From Vreelandella venusta (GTDB lineage: Bacteria; Pseudomonadota; Gammaproteobacteria; Pseudomonadales; Halomonadaceae), in NCBI RefSeq assembly GCF_007989605.1, contig NZ_BJUL01000006.1, forward strand, positions 186,001 through 250,000: DNA of 64,000 nt, written 5' to 3'. Shown one piece after another: positions 16,775 through 25,240 of this stretch. The position numbers were made by a program, and so were the translations under genes. Under the pieces are notes generated by a model that was not told the DNA's origin, made no database searches, and saw only the letters and a list, made by a program, of their open reading frames with translations. The first letter of the stretch is position 1; the number at the start of each line of letters is the position of its first letter.

Positions 16775-18673
16775 ATGAAATTACTTCAGCGCTCCTTGGT
16801 TGCTCGCATTATCGCATCCCTGCTTGCCATTAGCGGGATGGCCTTTATCAGCATTACTTTGACCATGGCAATGTCTAACAGCAGCCGTGGCGATGCTGCC
16901 GCGATTAATGTTGCTGGCTCATTACGCATGAATGCCTACCAGATTATGGGAGCCTTGCAACGCCTGGAGTATGCTCCAAAGAAGACAAGCGAGGAGCAGC
17001 TCGAAGCACTCATTTTACGCTTCGATCAGCGTTTGCATGGCACAACGCTACAGCAAACGATCCCCCGTGATGATCGTCATGAGCGCCGCCGTCAGTTGGA
17101 AAAACTTCAAAACTACTGGCAGCACTCGCTGCGTCCGGCACTTGAAGCTCCAGCCGCTGCCACGGCTCTTGACCTCGATACCCTAGAGATGATGATCGTT
17201 GCGATGGTCAGTGATATTGAAGTGCTAGTGACCTATCTGGAGCAAAGCACCGAGGCCAAGGTGCGGCTATTGGGGATGATGCAACTGCTTTTTCTGGCAC
17301 TCATCGCTATCGTGGTTTCGATAGCCCTTTACGATGTTCGCCATAACTTGGTAGTGCCGCTACGCCAGCTGATGGTACTTGCCCGCGAGGCGGCACAGCG
17401 TAATTTCAAGCCGCGTTCAGAGCTACGCGGCAGCGATGAGCTGGCCTTGCTAGGACATACCTTTAATAAGATGTCAGCCGAGCTGGCAACCAGCTACGCC
17501 GCATTGGAAGACAAGGTATCGCGCAAGAAACAGGAACTAGAGCGCAGCAATCAGGCGCTGCGAGTCATGCATGATGCTAGCCGTTCGCTTTATGGCGGCG
17601 GTAACGACCTTTGCTCTAGCGCAGCACCTATGCTGCGCGAGCTAGAAAAGCTGCTCGATATCGGGCCAATTCGGCTTTCCCTAAACGATCCTTTCGACCA
17701 ACGGGAAATGCCGGTTTTGGAAACCCACTCACGTACCCGACCAGAGTATTGCCGTGACCAGGAGTGCCACGCTTGCCTAATTGATCCTCGCCCCTTGGAG
17801 ATGGTGTCCAATAACCAGTCCCAATGTTTACTGCTACCGATCAGCGTCGGTGACACTCTGCTTGGCACCCTGGAAGTGTGGTATCACCAGGAGCGGCTTA
17901 ACGACAGCACCCGACGGCTGCTCACCATGTTAGCCGACCAGCTGGCCACGGCGGTTTACCTGCAGCGGCGTATCGAGGAGCAGCAACACGTCACGCTGAT
18001 CAACGAACGGACCATCATTGCCCGAGAACTTCACGACTCGCTAGCCCAATCGCTCTCTTATCTAAAGATGCAGGTTGCGCGGCTCGAACGTATGCAGCAA
18101 AAAGATGCCACGCGTGAGATGCAGGCTGAAGTATTCGACGAGCTGCGCACCGGTTTAAACAGTGCCTATCGTCAACTACGTGAACTGCTGACCACCTTCC
18201 GGCTCAAGCTAGAGGGGCCAGGGCTGCAATCTGCCTTGCGTCAAACCATCGAAGAGTTTAGCCAACGCATGGAGATAACAGTTGAGCTTGACTACGATGT
18301 GCCGCCTTATCTGCTTAATCCCAATGAAGAAATTCACGTGCTACAGATCATTCGCGAGGCGCTGGCCAATACCCACAAGCATGCCCAGGCCCACTGGGCT
18401 GGGGTCACTGTGCATTTCGCTGATGCTCGCCTGCTAGTGCGTATTGAGGATGATGGTATCGGCCTAGAAGACGATAGTTCGCCACCTATGCACTACGGCT
18501 TGGTGATCATTCGCGACCGAACCACCACCCTGAACGGGGAGCTGAGTATCACCAATCGCCCCACAGGGGGAGCCAGCATTGAGATAGCCTTCACCCCGTT
18601 GACCGCTCGCTTAATTCAGCAGCAGCCTGTGACGGCTGCCTCAGACTTTCACTTAGGTACAGGGGCTCCTTAA
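16775..18673 (+). CDS. narX: Nitrate/nitrite sensor histidine kinase NarX
   Basis: A 632-residue inner-membrane sensor kinase. TM1 is near residues 10-30. The periplasmic region contains the P-box [14 protein letters not shown] (44-57) that binds nitrate. TM2 is near 168-188, followed by HAMP, a central module with clustered Cys ([12 protein letters not shown]), and a HisKA_3 domain with phospho-acceptor His420 in [18 protein letters not shown]. The end is an HATPase domain with [10 protein letters not shown] and EDDGIGL. It senses periplasmic nitrate and nitrite and phosphorylates NarL, whose gene overlaps it by one base. Confidence 0.96.
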   Translation: MKLLQRSLVARIIASLLAISGMAFISITLTMAMSNSSRGDAAAINVAGSLRMNAYQIMGALQRLEYAPKKTSEEQLEALILRFDQRLHGTTLQQTIPRDDRHERRRQLEKLQNYWQHSLRPALEAPAAATALDLDTLEMMIVAMVSDIEVLVTYLEQSTEAKVRLLGMMQLLFLALIAIVVSIALYDVRHNLVVPLRQLMVLAREAAQRNFKPRSELRGSDELALLGHTFNKMSAELATSYAALEDKVSRKKQELERSNQALRVMHDASRSLYGGGNDLCSSAAPMLRELEKLLDIGPIRLSLNDPFDQREMPVLETHSRTRPEYCRDQECHACLIDPRPLEMVSNNQSQCLLLPISVGDTLLGTLEVWYHQERLNDSTRRLLTMLADQLATAVYLQRRIEEQQHVTLINERTIIARELHDSLAQSLSYLKMQVARLERMQQKDATREMQAEVFDELRTGLNSAYRQLRELLTTFRLKLEGPGLQSALRQTIEEFSQRMEITVELDYDVPPYLLNPNEEIHVLQIIREALANTHKHAQAHWAGVTVHFADARLLVRIEDDGIGLEDDSSPPMHYGLVIIRDRTTTLNGELSITNRPTGGASIEIAFTPLTARLIQQQPVTAASDFHLGTGAP

Positions 18674-19341
18674 TGACACTAACCACTGCCAACGATACAC
18701 CCGCCACGCTGATGATTATTGATGACCACCCGCTACTACGGCGTGGCGTCGTTCAGTTGCTTGAACTAGAGGATGATCTTGAACTGATTGCCGAGACCGG
18801 CGCTCCTGAAGAGGGCATTGCACTGGCTCTCGAACGGGAGCCTGACTTGGTGTTACTGGATTTAAACATGCCAGGTGTCAATGGCTTAGAAGCCTTGCGT
18901 CGCCTACGAGAAGCCAACTATAGCGGCCGTGTGGTGATGTTCACTGTTTCCGACCATGAGGATGATGTGGTTGCGGCGCTGCGCAACGGTGCCGACGGTT
19001 ACCTGCTAAAGGATATGGAGCCTGAAGATATGGTGCGCCAGTTGCGCCAAGCTGCTTTGGGACGCATGGTCATCAGCGAAAGCCTAACCGCCCTCCTCGC
19101 TGAAGCGCTGCGTAATCAGCGCAATGCCCCCACCACTCCGGATATTCATAGTCTAACCCAGCGTGAACGCGAAATTCTGCAACAGCTGGCTGGCGGGCTC
19201 TCCAACAAACTCATCGCACGCAAGCTGGATATTACCGAAGGCACGGTCAAGGTTCACGTCAAGCATCTGCTCAAAAAGCTCAACTTACGCTCGCGTGTCG
19301 AAGCCGCCGTCTGGGCAGTCCAGGAAGGTATCGATCACTAG
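18673..19341 (+). CDS. narL: Nitrate/nitrite response regulator NarL
   Basis: A 222-residue response regulator with a receiver domain ([12 protein letters not shown], phospho-acceptor Asp63 in VLLDLNMPG, Lys in GYLLKDM) and a C-terminal LuxR/FixJ-type helix-turn-helix ([32 protein letters not shown]). The TAATG junction couples it to narX. NarL-phosphate activates nar operons and narK by binding TACYYMT heptamers. A perfect 7-2-7 pair of these lies just downstream at 19455-19470, and degenerate ones lie in front of narG, narK, uspA and the second narK. Confidence 0.96.
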   Translation: MTLTTANDTPATLMIIDDHPLLRRGVVQLLELEDDLELIAETGAPEEGIALALEREPDLVLLDLNMPGVNGLEALRRLREANYSGRVVMFTVSDHEDDVVAALRNGADGYLLKDMEPEDMVRQLRQAALGRMVISESLTALLAEALRNQRNAPTTPDIHSLTQREREILQQLAGGLSNKLIARKLDITEGTVKVHVKHLLKKLNLRSRVEAAVWAVQEGIDH

Positions 19342-19447
19342 CCGATTCTGTGTGGTTACCTCCAAAGACTTCCAAAGTACTTTTGCTCTAACCCACCTTT
19401 ACCCCCTGTCGTTTTTTTCTCTTTAAAATCAATCAACCCAGACTTTT

Positions 19448-19486
19448 CAGCGACTACCTCTCAAGAGGTATGTCGCTGTTTTTCAT
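19448..19486 (+). terminator. Terminator-like hairpin between narL and narK
   Basis: CAGCGAC at 19448-19454 pairs with GTCGCTG at 19472-19478. The inner TACCTCT (19455-19461) pairs with AGAGGTA (19464-19470), leaving one bulged T, and a run of five T follows. It looks like a rho-independent terminator for narXL. The inner stem is identical to a full NarL operator (see the separate entry). Confidence 0.8.
19455..19470. promoter_or_regulatory. Perfect 7-2-7 NarL operator upstream of narK
   Basis: TACCTCT-CA-AGAGGTA is a perfect inverted pair of NarL heptamers (consensus TACYYMT) with the 2-bp spacing preferred by NarL and NarP. It lies about 110-125 bp before the narK start, a position suited to activation. 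The same bases form the upper stem of the narL terminator hairpin. Confidence 0.82.
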
Positions 19487-19579
19487 GTCATTTTCACCTA
19501 TTTCCCAATTTATTCCCCCAGCGTATCTTGCTGTCTGACTGCTAGATGCAGATAGGTTTGATGCCAAGGGGAAATCGCC

Positions 19580-21172
19580 ATGAGCAAGAGAAACGCCGAC
19601 ATTGAGAAGTGGGATGTCGAAGACGCCCAATTCTGGGAACAGAAAGGCAAGCACATCGCCAACCGCAATCTATGGATATCCATCCCCAGCCTGCTGATGG
19701 GATTCGCGGTCTGGATGATGTGGGGAATGATTACCACCCAGATGCAGAACCTGGGTTTTTCGTTCACGGTTAACCAGCTATTTTCGCTAACAGCGCTTGC
19801 CGGTCTAGCAGGTGCCACACTACGCATCCCAGCATCATTCATGATCCGCATCGCTGGCGGGCGTAACACTATCTTCCTGACCACCGCGCTATTGATGATC
19901 CCCGCTGCTGGCACTGGTATCGCCTTGATGAACCCGGGCACGCCGTTGTGGGTATTCCAGGCGTTGGCGCTACTTTCCGGTATCGGTGGCGGTAACTTCG
20001 CTTGTTCAATGAGCAACATTTCCACTTTTTATCCCAGCAAGCAACAAGGTTACGCCCTAGGCATGAATGCAGGCTTGGGTAATTTTGGCGTTACTACCAT
20101 GCAGATTGTCATCCCACTGGTAATGACCGTCGGCATTTTCGGTGCTATGGCGGGTTCGCCAATGGAATTGCAAAGCGCTAGCGGTACGTTGATTGGCCGG
20201 ATAGAGGCAGGTACCGATACTTGGATCCAGAATGCAGGCTTCATCTGGCTCGTATTTCTGATCCCATTAGCGTTCGCCGGTTGGTTCGGCATGAATAATC
20301 TTCGCACTATTACGCCCAACCCTGGCTCACCGCTTGCTGCTTTCAGCAAAATATTAGGTCTCTACGGCGTCGGCATGGTGACCGCGATCATCGGTATGCT
20401 GGCTCTTGGCTGGCTTAATATGTGGATTGCCTTGCCGCTAACCATTGTTCTAACCCTAGTGTTGTTGCGCCTGATTCCTGGCGATATCAAGCCTAATATC
20501 CAGAAGCAGTTCGCGATATTTTCCAATAAGCACACCTGGTCAATGACCATTCTCTATATTCTGACCTTCGGCTCCTTTATCGGCTTCTCTGCGGCCCTGC
20601 CACTCTCAATCAACGTCATCTTCGGCAACATGATGCAGGCCACTGCCGATGGCACGCTGATTCGCGTGGCCAACCCTGAGGCGCCCAGCGCTTTAACCTG
20701 GGCTTGGATAGGCCCGTTCGTGGGTGCGCTGATCCGCCCATTGGGCGGATGGATCTCCGACAAAGCAGGCGGCTCCATCGTTACCCAAATAATTTCAGCG
20801 ATCATGGTGGTCGTCTCTGTCGCCACTGGCTACGTGATGATGCAGGCCTATAACGCCACCGATCCTAATCAATTCTTTTGGCTATTCCTGCTGCTATTCA
20901 TCGTGTTATTCGCCGCCAGTGGTATCGGCAACGGCTCTACCTTCCGCAGCATCGGGGTGATTTTCGACCAACAGCAGAAAGGCCCGGTTCTTGGCTGGAC
21001 CTCTGCCGTCGCAGCCTATGGCGCCTTCATCGCCCCGCGGGTAATGGGCGAGCAAATCCAAGCCGGCACACCAGAACTTGCCATGTATGGCTTTGCGGTC
21101 TTCTACGCCATCTGCCTGGTCATTAACTGGTGGTTCTACCTCCGCAAGAGTGCCTACGTTAAGAACCCGTGA
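19580..21172 (+). CDS. narK: Nitrate/nitrite transporter, E. coli NarK-like (type II)
   Basis: MFS carrier exchanging nitrate for nitrite across the inner membrane. The 530-residue protein aligns with E. coli NarK: NLWISIPSLLMGFAVWM, LRIPASF with substrate-binding Arg82, GYALGMNAGLGNFGV, and WIGPFVGALIRPLGG with the second Arg (386). It is about 65 residues longer than E. coli NarK because of a central insert near residues 250-300 with two extra hydrophobic stretches. The start has AAGGGGAAA upstream. A NarL operator lies about 110 bp upstream and a terminator follows directly, so it is its own transcription unit. Confidence 0.93.
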   Translation: MSKRNADIEKWDVEDAQFWEQKGKHIANRNLWISIPSLLMGFAVWMMWGMITTQMQNLGFSFTVNQLFSLTALAGLAGATLRIPASFMIRIAGGRNTIFLTTALLMIPAAGTGIALMNPGTPLWVFQALALLSGIGGGNFACSMSNISTFYPSKQQGYALGMNAGLGNFGVTTMQIVIPLVMTVGIFGAMAGSPMELQSASGTLIGRIEAGTDTWIQNAGFIWLVFLIPLAFAGWFGMNNLRTITPNPGSPLAAFSKILGLYGVGMVTAIIGMLALGWLNMWIALPLTIVLTLVLLRLIPGDIKPNIQKQFAIFSNKHTWSMTILYILTFGSFIGFSAALPLSINVIFGNMMQATADGTLIRVANPEAPSALTWAWIGPFVGALIRPLGGWISDKAGGSIVTQIISAIMVVVSVATGYVMMQAYNATDPNQFFWLFLLLFIVLFAASGIGNGSTFRSIGVIFDQQQKGPVLGWTSAVAAYGAFIAPRVMGEQIQAGTPELAMYGFAVFYAICLVINWWFYLRKSAYVKNP

Positions 21173-21212
21173 CCCGGATTAACAACGCCTAAATATAGCT
21201 TGCTTCTTTGCG

Positions 21213-21236
21213 CCCGGAGCCAAGCTCCGGGTCTTT
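21213..21236 (+). terminator. Rho-independent terminator after the first narK
   Basis: CCCGGAGC (21213-21220), loop CAA, GCTCCGGG (21224-21231), then TCTTT. The perfect 8-bp GC-rich stem lies 41 nt after the narK stop. The T-rich tail runs into the TACCCCCT heptamer region before uspA. Confidence 0.82.
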
Positions 21237-21249
21237 ACCCCCTACCCCA
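21236..21249 (+). promoter_or_regulatory. Tandem NarL-like heptamers before uspA
   Basis: TACCCCC (21236-21242) is directly followed by TACCCCA (21243-21249), two adjacent same-direction motifs 16-29 bp before the uspA start. They are close to, but not within, the TACYYMT consensus. The same octamer TACCCCCT also occurs at 19400 and 21732. Confidence 0.4.
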
Positions 21250-21264
21250 GTGCGGGAGGACACT

Positions 21265-21723
21265 ATGAAAATCATGATCGCCTATGACGGTTCGCGAAAC
21301 GCCAAGCTGGCTCTTGCTCAAGTCGTCAATATGTTCCGCTGTAATCAGCCTCTTTTGGTACTGGTCGGCGTAGTGGAAAACCCGCTCGACGCTACCGATA
21401 GCAACGAAGTGCTGTTTCAGCAGGAACACAATGAGCTGAAACAGCACCTTCAGGAGGGTGTGGCGTTCGCTATCGGAGAAGGTTTTCAAGCCGAGCAGCT
21501 TCTCGCCGAGGGTGACGCACGCAAGATGCTGCTTCAGGCCACTCGTAAACTCACGCCAGATCTACTGGTGATTGCCCGCCATAGCCATCAGCCGGACGGC
21601 GGCATCATCGCCAAGTCGTTGACTTATTTTGTTGATGAACTCGACTACATGACGTTTGGCAGCGTCAGCTCGTTCCTAGCCAGACGCGCCGAGTGTCCCT
21701 TACTGATCCTACTCAGCCCTTAA
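21265..21723 (+). CDS. Universal stress protein (UspA family)
   Basis: A 152-residue single-domain Usp protein beginning MKIMIAYDGSRNAKLAL, with the C-terminal LVIARHSH, FGSVSSFLARRAECPLLIL elements. The usual ATP-binding GxxG-x9-GS pattern is not clear, so it may be of the non-nucleotide-binding type. ATG 21265 has GGGAGGA five bases before it; an in-frame upstream start at 21208 would run through the narK terminator and is rejected. Its place between two nitrate transporters is notable, since Usp proteins in other bacteria support anaerobic energy stress survival. A direct role in nitrate transport is not shown. Confidence 0.9.
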   Translation: MKIMIAYDGSRNAKLALAQVVNMFRCNQPLLVLVGVVENPLDATDSNEVLFQQEHNELKQHLQEGVAFAIGEGFQAEQLLAEGDARKMLLQATRKLTPDLLVIARHSHQPDGGIIAKSLTYFVDELDYMTFGSVSSFLARRAECPLLILLSP

Positions 21724-21781
21724 GTAGCCTCTACCCCCTGCTTTGGCATAAACCACATTTGGGACACAGGACGATACGACC

Positions 21782-23275
21782 ATGAAAGTTTCCGCTGTAT
21801 TCAAGTTTCGCAGCCCCGAGATTCGGGCCTTGCACCTGACCTGGATTGCCTTCTTTATTACCTTTTACGTGTGGTTCAACATGGCGCCGCTTGCATCGAG
21901 CATGCTCAAGAGCGTCGACTGGCTGACCACGGATGATCTCAAGCTGTTCGCTATCTGCAACGTCGCCTTAACGATTCCCGCGCGCATCATCGTTGGCATG
22001 GCACTGGATCGGTTCGGCCCACGACGGGTGTTCTCGGTGCTTATGGTAACGATGTCGCTACCGGCGCTGGCGTTTGCTTTCGGGAATAGCATGACGCAAC
22101 TGCTAGTGGCACGCCTAGTACTGAGTTCGATTGGCGCCAGCTTCGTGGTCGGTATCCACATGACAGCGCTGTGGTTCAAGCCAAAGGATATCGGCTTCGC
22201 CGAAGGCTTCTACGCTGGCTGGGGTAACTTCGGCTCCGCCGTCGCGGCCATGTCGCTGCCGACCATTGCCCTGAGCATGTATGGCGGCGCCGATGGCTGG
22301 CGTTGGGCAATCGCCCAGAGTGCTATTGTTATGGCCGCTTACGGTGTTTACTACTGGTTCGCGATTACCGATGGCCCGGATGCTCAGGCGCACCGTAAGC
22401 CACGCAAATCCGCCGCCATGGAAGTGAGCTCTTGGGGCGATATGATCAAGCTGATCATCTGGACGATCCCTCTGGTTGGCGTACTCGCCATCCTGGTCTG
22501 GCGTATTCAGTATATGGGCTATTTATCAGTTACCGGTGCGACCATCGCTTATCTAGCCATTACTGCCATCGTTATCTATCAAATTGTCCAGATCCTGAGA
22601 GTCAACCTACCGATCCTGCGTAAGGGTGTACCGGAAGATGATAGATACTCGTTCAACAGTGTGGCGGCGCTTAACAGCACCTATTTTGCCAACTTCGGCG
22701 CTGAACTAGCGGTAGTATCGATGCTGCCCATGTTCTTTGAGGAGACCTGGGGCCTAAATGCCGCTACGGCCGGCCTGATCGCTGCATCGTTCGCGTTCGT
22801 CAACTTGGTGGCGCGCCCCATGGGCGGCATGGTTTCTGATCGCATGGGTAACCGGCGTTTTGTGATGCTGTGCTACATGTTTGGCATTAGCGTTGGGTTC
22901 TTGCTGATGGCCATGCTCAATGCGAGTTGGCAGCTCATTCTGGCCATTGCGGTGACCATTGGCACCTCGATTTTCGTGCAAGGGGCTGAGGGGGCAACCT
23001 TCGGTATCATTCCCTCCATCAAGCGCCGCATCACAGGACAAATCTCCGGTATGGCCGGCGCCTACGGCAATGTTGGCGCGGTGGTTTACCTCACCATCTT
23101 TACCTTTGTCACGCCATCGCAGTTCTTCTACATCATCGCGACAGGCGCCTTTATCAGTTGGCTTATCTGCTTGGTGTGGCTCAAGGAGCCAGAAGGTGCT
23201 TTCGATGACGAGTACTACGTCTCATCTGTTGATAGAGACATCGAAGAACAGTCTTTACAGAGTGCCAAGCACTAA
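21782..23275 (+). CDS. Nitrate transporter of the NarK1 type (MFS)
   Basis: A 497-residue MFS protein of the second NarK branch, thought to import nitrate with protons. It shows HLTWIAFFITFYVWFNMAPLA, IPARIIVGMALDRFGPRR with conserved Arg68, WGNFGSAVAAMSLP, VARPMGGMVSDRMGNRR and GMAGAYGNVGAVVY. Two extra hydrophobic stretches lie between the halves (about 222-272). In Pseudomonas and Paracoccus the two NarK types occur together, as here. The start ATG follows a weak Shine-Dalgarno (ACAGGACG). A TACCCCC heptamer lies 44 bp upstream. Confidence 0.9.
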   Translation: MKVSAVFKFRSPEIRALHLTWIAFFITFYVWFNMAPLASSMLKSVDWLTTDDLKLFAICNVALTIPARIIVGMALDRFGPRRVFSVLMVTMSLPALAFAFGNSMTQLLVARLVLSSIGASFVVGIHMTALWFKPKDIGFAEGFYAGWGNFGSAVAAMSLPTIALSMYGGADGWRWAIAQSAIVMAAYGVYYWFAITDGPDAQAHRKPRKSAAMEVSSWGDMIKLIIWTIPLVGVLAILVWRIQYMGYLSVTGATIAYLAITAIVIYQIVQILRVNLPILRKGVPEDDRYSFNSVAALNSTYFANFGAELAVVSMLPMFFEETWGLNAATAGLIAASFAFVNLVARPMGGMVSDRMGNRRFVMLCYMFGISVGFLLMAMLNASWQLILAIAVTIGTSIFVQGAEGATFGIIPSIKRRITGQISGMAGAYGNVGAVVYLTIFTFVTPSQFFYIIATGAFISWLICLVWLKEPEGAFDDEYYVSSVDRDIEEQSLQSAKH

Positions 23276-23300
23276 ACGTTAGCATCATCTGTAGCATCAC

Positions 23301-23335
23301 GGCACTGTTCGCGTCGATTGGATTCGGACAGTGCC
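23301..23335 (+). terminator. Possible hairpin after the second narK
   Basis: GGCACTGT (23301-23308) pairs with ACAGTGCC (23328-23335) around a 19-nt loop, 26 nt after the gene ends. There is no T-run, so termination is uncertain; it may instead stabilise the mRNA 3' end. Confidence 0.35.
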
Positions 23336-23486
23336 TCTATTGTGCGGCAACTAACCGAAATGCCATACAGCACACTTAATTTTTTTAGTCATTTTCTCAA
23401 CTCTGTTGACCACATACTCAACTATGGCTAACTCGCTAATTTAGAACACCTAATCATTGAAATTACACTTCCAAGGGAGTCCTGAA

Positions 23487-24053
23487 GTGCGAGCACTCAC
23501 TTTTCTCAAATTACCCTTCAACCATCGTGAAGGCTGGAAAGAGTTACAGACTTCCTGCCCCTCCATTCCTTTACTAGCATGGCGGGTAGTTGTACCTATG
23601 TCGCTCTTGCCGCCAATACTGCTCTATTATGCAGGTAGCCATTACAGCGATCCATTTATGACGGGATTTGCTGACCGAGAGTGGCGTTTTATCACCACCA
23701 TTATTTTCCTTGCAGAGATAGTGAGTTTTTTCGTTATTGGCTGGGTAATCTACGCTGTAGTCAATGGAACAGAAGAGCTATCTATTAGCTATCAAGACGC
23801 CTATTTACTTGCCGGGCTTTCACCACTGCCTTTATTTGCCTCGTCGTTGGCACTCCTGGTACCCAACTTATTTTTTAATGTCGTGATTATACTTAGCGGG
23901 CTGGGCATCTCTTGCAGCTTGATTTACCACGGCTTACAAGCACTCTGCTCGCAGCAAGAAGTTGATGTTGCAACTATCTCAGCCACTTACACAATTATGG
24001 CTACCAGTGCTCTGGGATGGGGTATTTTATTTGCTGTTATCTGGGCTTATTAA
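23487..24053 (+). CDS. Yip1/DUF1282-like inner-membrane protein
   Basis: About 188 residues with five hydrophobic segments, starting RALTFLKLPFNHREGWKEL. The soluble N-terminal lead followed by WRVVVPMSLLPPILLYYAG is typical of Yip1-domain (YohC-like) proteins. The GTG at 23487 has AAGGGAGT seven bases upstream and is preferred over TTG 23457. Its function is unknown; homologues are scattered single genes. It is convergent with the DUF488 gene. No link to the nitrate genes beyond position is visible. Confidence 0.72.
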   Translation: MRALTFLKLPFNHREGWKELQTSCPSIPLLAWRVVVPMSLLPPILLYYAGSHYSDPFMTGFADREWRFITTIIFLAEIVSFFVIGWVIYAVVNGTEELSISYQDAYLLAGLSPLPLFASSLALLVPNLFFNVVIILSGLGISCSLIYHGLQALCSQQEVDVATISATYTIMATSALGWGILFAVIWAY

Positions 24054-24089
24054 GCTATTGCCATTTGCATGCGTGTTAAGGCAAACGGC

Positions 24090-24521
24090 CTAACGCTGGG
24101 AAGTGGGTAACGTGTGCGCTAGGCAAGGAGAGGAGCAAAATTCACGATCACTCGCGTCTTCCTCTGCAAGCGCTAATAGCGTCAGTTCTTTTATTACCGA
24201 AAGGTGGGAATCGCCAATTTGACGAGCGGCAGTGAGTAGGGTCACTCGCCCCACTCGTGCGCATCTCATTAAAGGCAGCAGCTTATCAGGGCACGCCTTC
24301 AGATCACTTCTGTAGCGCTCAAGAAAGAGCGATTTACTGATTCGTTGCTGACGGTACTGGCGACATAGTTGAAATGTAGGTGCTATCTCAGGGTACCATT
24401 CATTCAGTGCAAGGAAACAGGGAGACAGTCCACCAGGATATAACCGATCAACCAACACGCGAATGCCGTCACAATCACCTATCGGCGCATAAATACGTTT
24501 AAGCGTTATTTCATAGGACAT
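24090..24521 (-). CDS. DUF488 family protein (YeaO-like)
   Basis: A 143-residue soluble protein: the N-terminal ITLKRIYAPIGDCDGIRVLVDRLYPGGLS and NEWYPEIAPTFQLCRQY match the DUF488/YeaO pattern (RIYDP...VLVDRLWPRG...WLKELAPS). The second half keeps FLERYRSDL and VTLLTAARQ (usually LLYAAKD). Function unknown; some family members are linked to metal or stress responses. The C-terminal 25 residues are Ser/Cys-rich and unlike the family. ATG 24521 has AGGTGAT upstream. Confidence 0.8.
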   Translation of the reverse strand: MSYEITLKRIYAPIGDCDGIRVLVDRLYPGGLSPCFLALNEWYPEIAPTFQLCRQYRQQRISKSLFLERYRSDLKACPDKLLPLMRCARVGRVTLLTAARQIGDSHLSVIKELTLLALAEEDASDREFCSSPCLAHTLPTSQR

Positions 24522-24903
24522 TGATCACCTGCCTCTGCCAACGTGCTCATGGCTTCAGAAAGTAACTTATATAAATAACAGCCTAGCAGCGATGCCCGAC
24601 AAATTAACTAAGAGAAAATTAAGTAGATAGTGAGGAATATAGCTTTGCAACAATATAGAGAGCGTCCAGACTGCGTTTCGAAAAACACAACAGCATCTGA
24701 ATACTTAAAATAAAAACCAGTATCAAACTACGACGACAACAATCAGTACGCTAATAGCCTTTTTGCGCTAACAAGTTTGCAGCGATTTTTGACGCGGGAA
24801 CGATGGGCATTACTTCCATGAATGGCATCACTATTTCTATAGCAATGTTACCAAGAAATAATCGATATCAGTGGTTTCAGGTAAAAGCAGCACTAGAAAT
24901 GGA
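24522..24903. other. Intergenic region downstream of the 4.5S RNA gene
   Basis: About 380 bp, AT-rich, with only weak short frames. It should hold the DUF488 promoter and the end of the 4.5S RNA transcript. I could not find a convincing T-tailed hairpin or a gene in it. Confidence 0.45.
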
Positions 24904-25013
24904 GGCAGCCCCAAAAGCCACATCCCGGCACACGCAGCCACCACTACCGTTGCTCCCTTCCGGGCCTGGCGGGGTTTGCAGTTTAGCGTTGCGGGAGGAC
25001 CTAAGGGGCCACC
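24904..25013 (-). ncRNA. ffs: Signal recognition particle 4.5S RNA
   Basis: On the minus strand the sequence contains the hallmark bacterial SRP core: CTCCCGCAACGCTA near the 5' side, the apical CAGGCCCGGAAGGGAGCA with a GGAA tetraloop that binds Ffh, and GTGTGCCGGGATGTGGC on the 3' side. The ends GGTGGCCCC and GGGGCTGCC pair to close the long hairpin, giving about 110 nt as in E. coli. It lies just downstream of tRNA-Met on the same strand. Exact ends are set from the terminal helix. Confidence 0.95.
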
Positions 25014-25060
25014 ATAACGGCACACTCTGTTACTTCTAGGTGAGTGTACTAATGCTGATG

Positions 25061-25137
25061 TGGTGGCTACGCCCTGATTTGAACAGGGGACCCCATCATT
25101 ATGAGTGATGTGCTCTAACCAGCTGAGCTACGTAGCC
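25061..25137 (-). tRNA. tRNA-Met (anticodon CAT), elongator type
   Basis: The minus strand begins GGCTACGTAGCTCAGCTGGT and has anticodon loop CTCATAA closed by CATCA/TGATG. The T-arm GTTCAAATC and the acceptor end CGTAGCCACCA with encoded CCA follow. All four arms pair. The acceptor and anticodon arms match E. coli elongator tRNA-Met closely rather than initiator tRNA. Confidence 0.97.
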
Positions 25138-25240
25138 TTTCCCTCATCAACGGGTGCAGATTATGCCTATCTTAACTATGAAAGGCAAGCCAAAAACGAC
25201 TTGCCCATCATTCAATTGCCCTATTACTTATCTAGTGTGC

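Noticed and set aside
19423..19436. FNR site before narK (TTAAAATCAATCAA)
   Set aside because: Only the right half matches; the left half has the wrong bases.
24837..25025. 62-residue frame on the minus strand
   Set aside because: It covers the 4.5S RNA gene.
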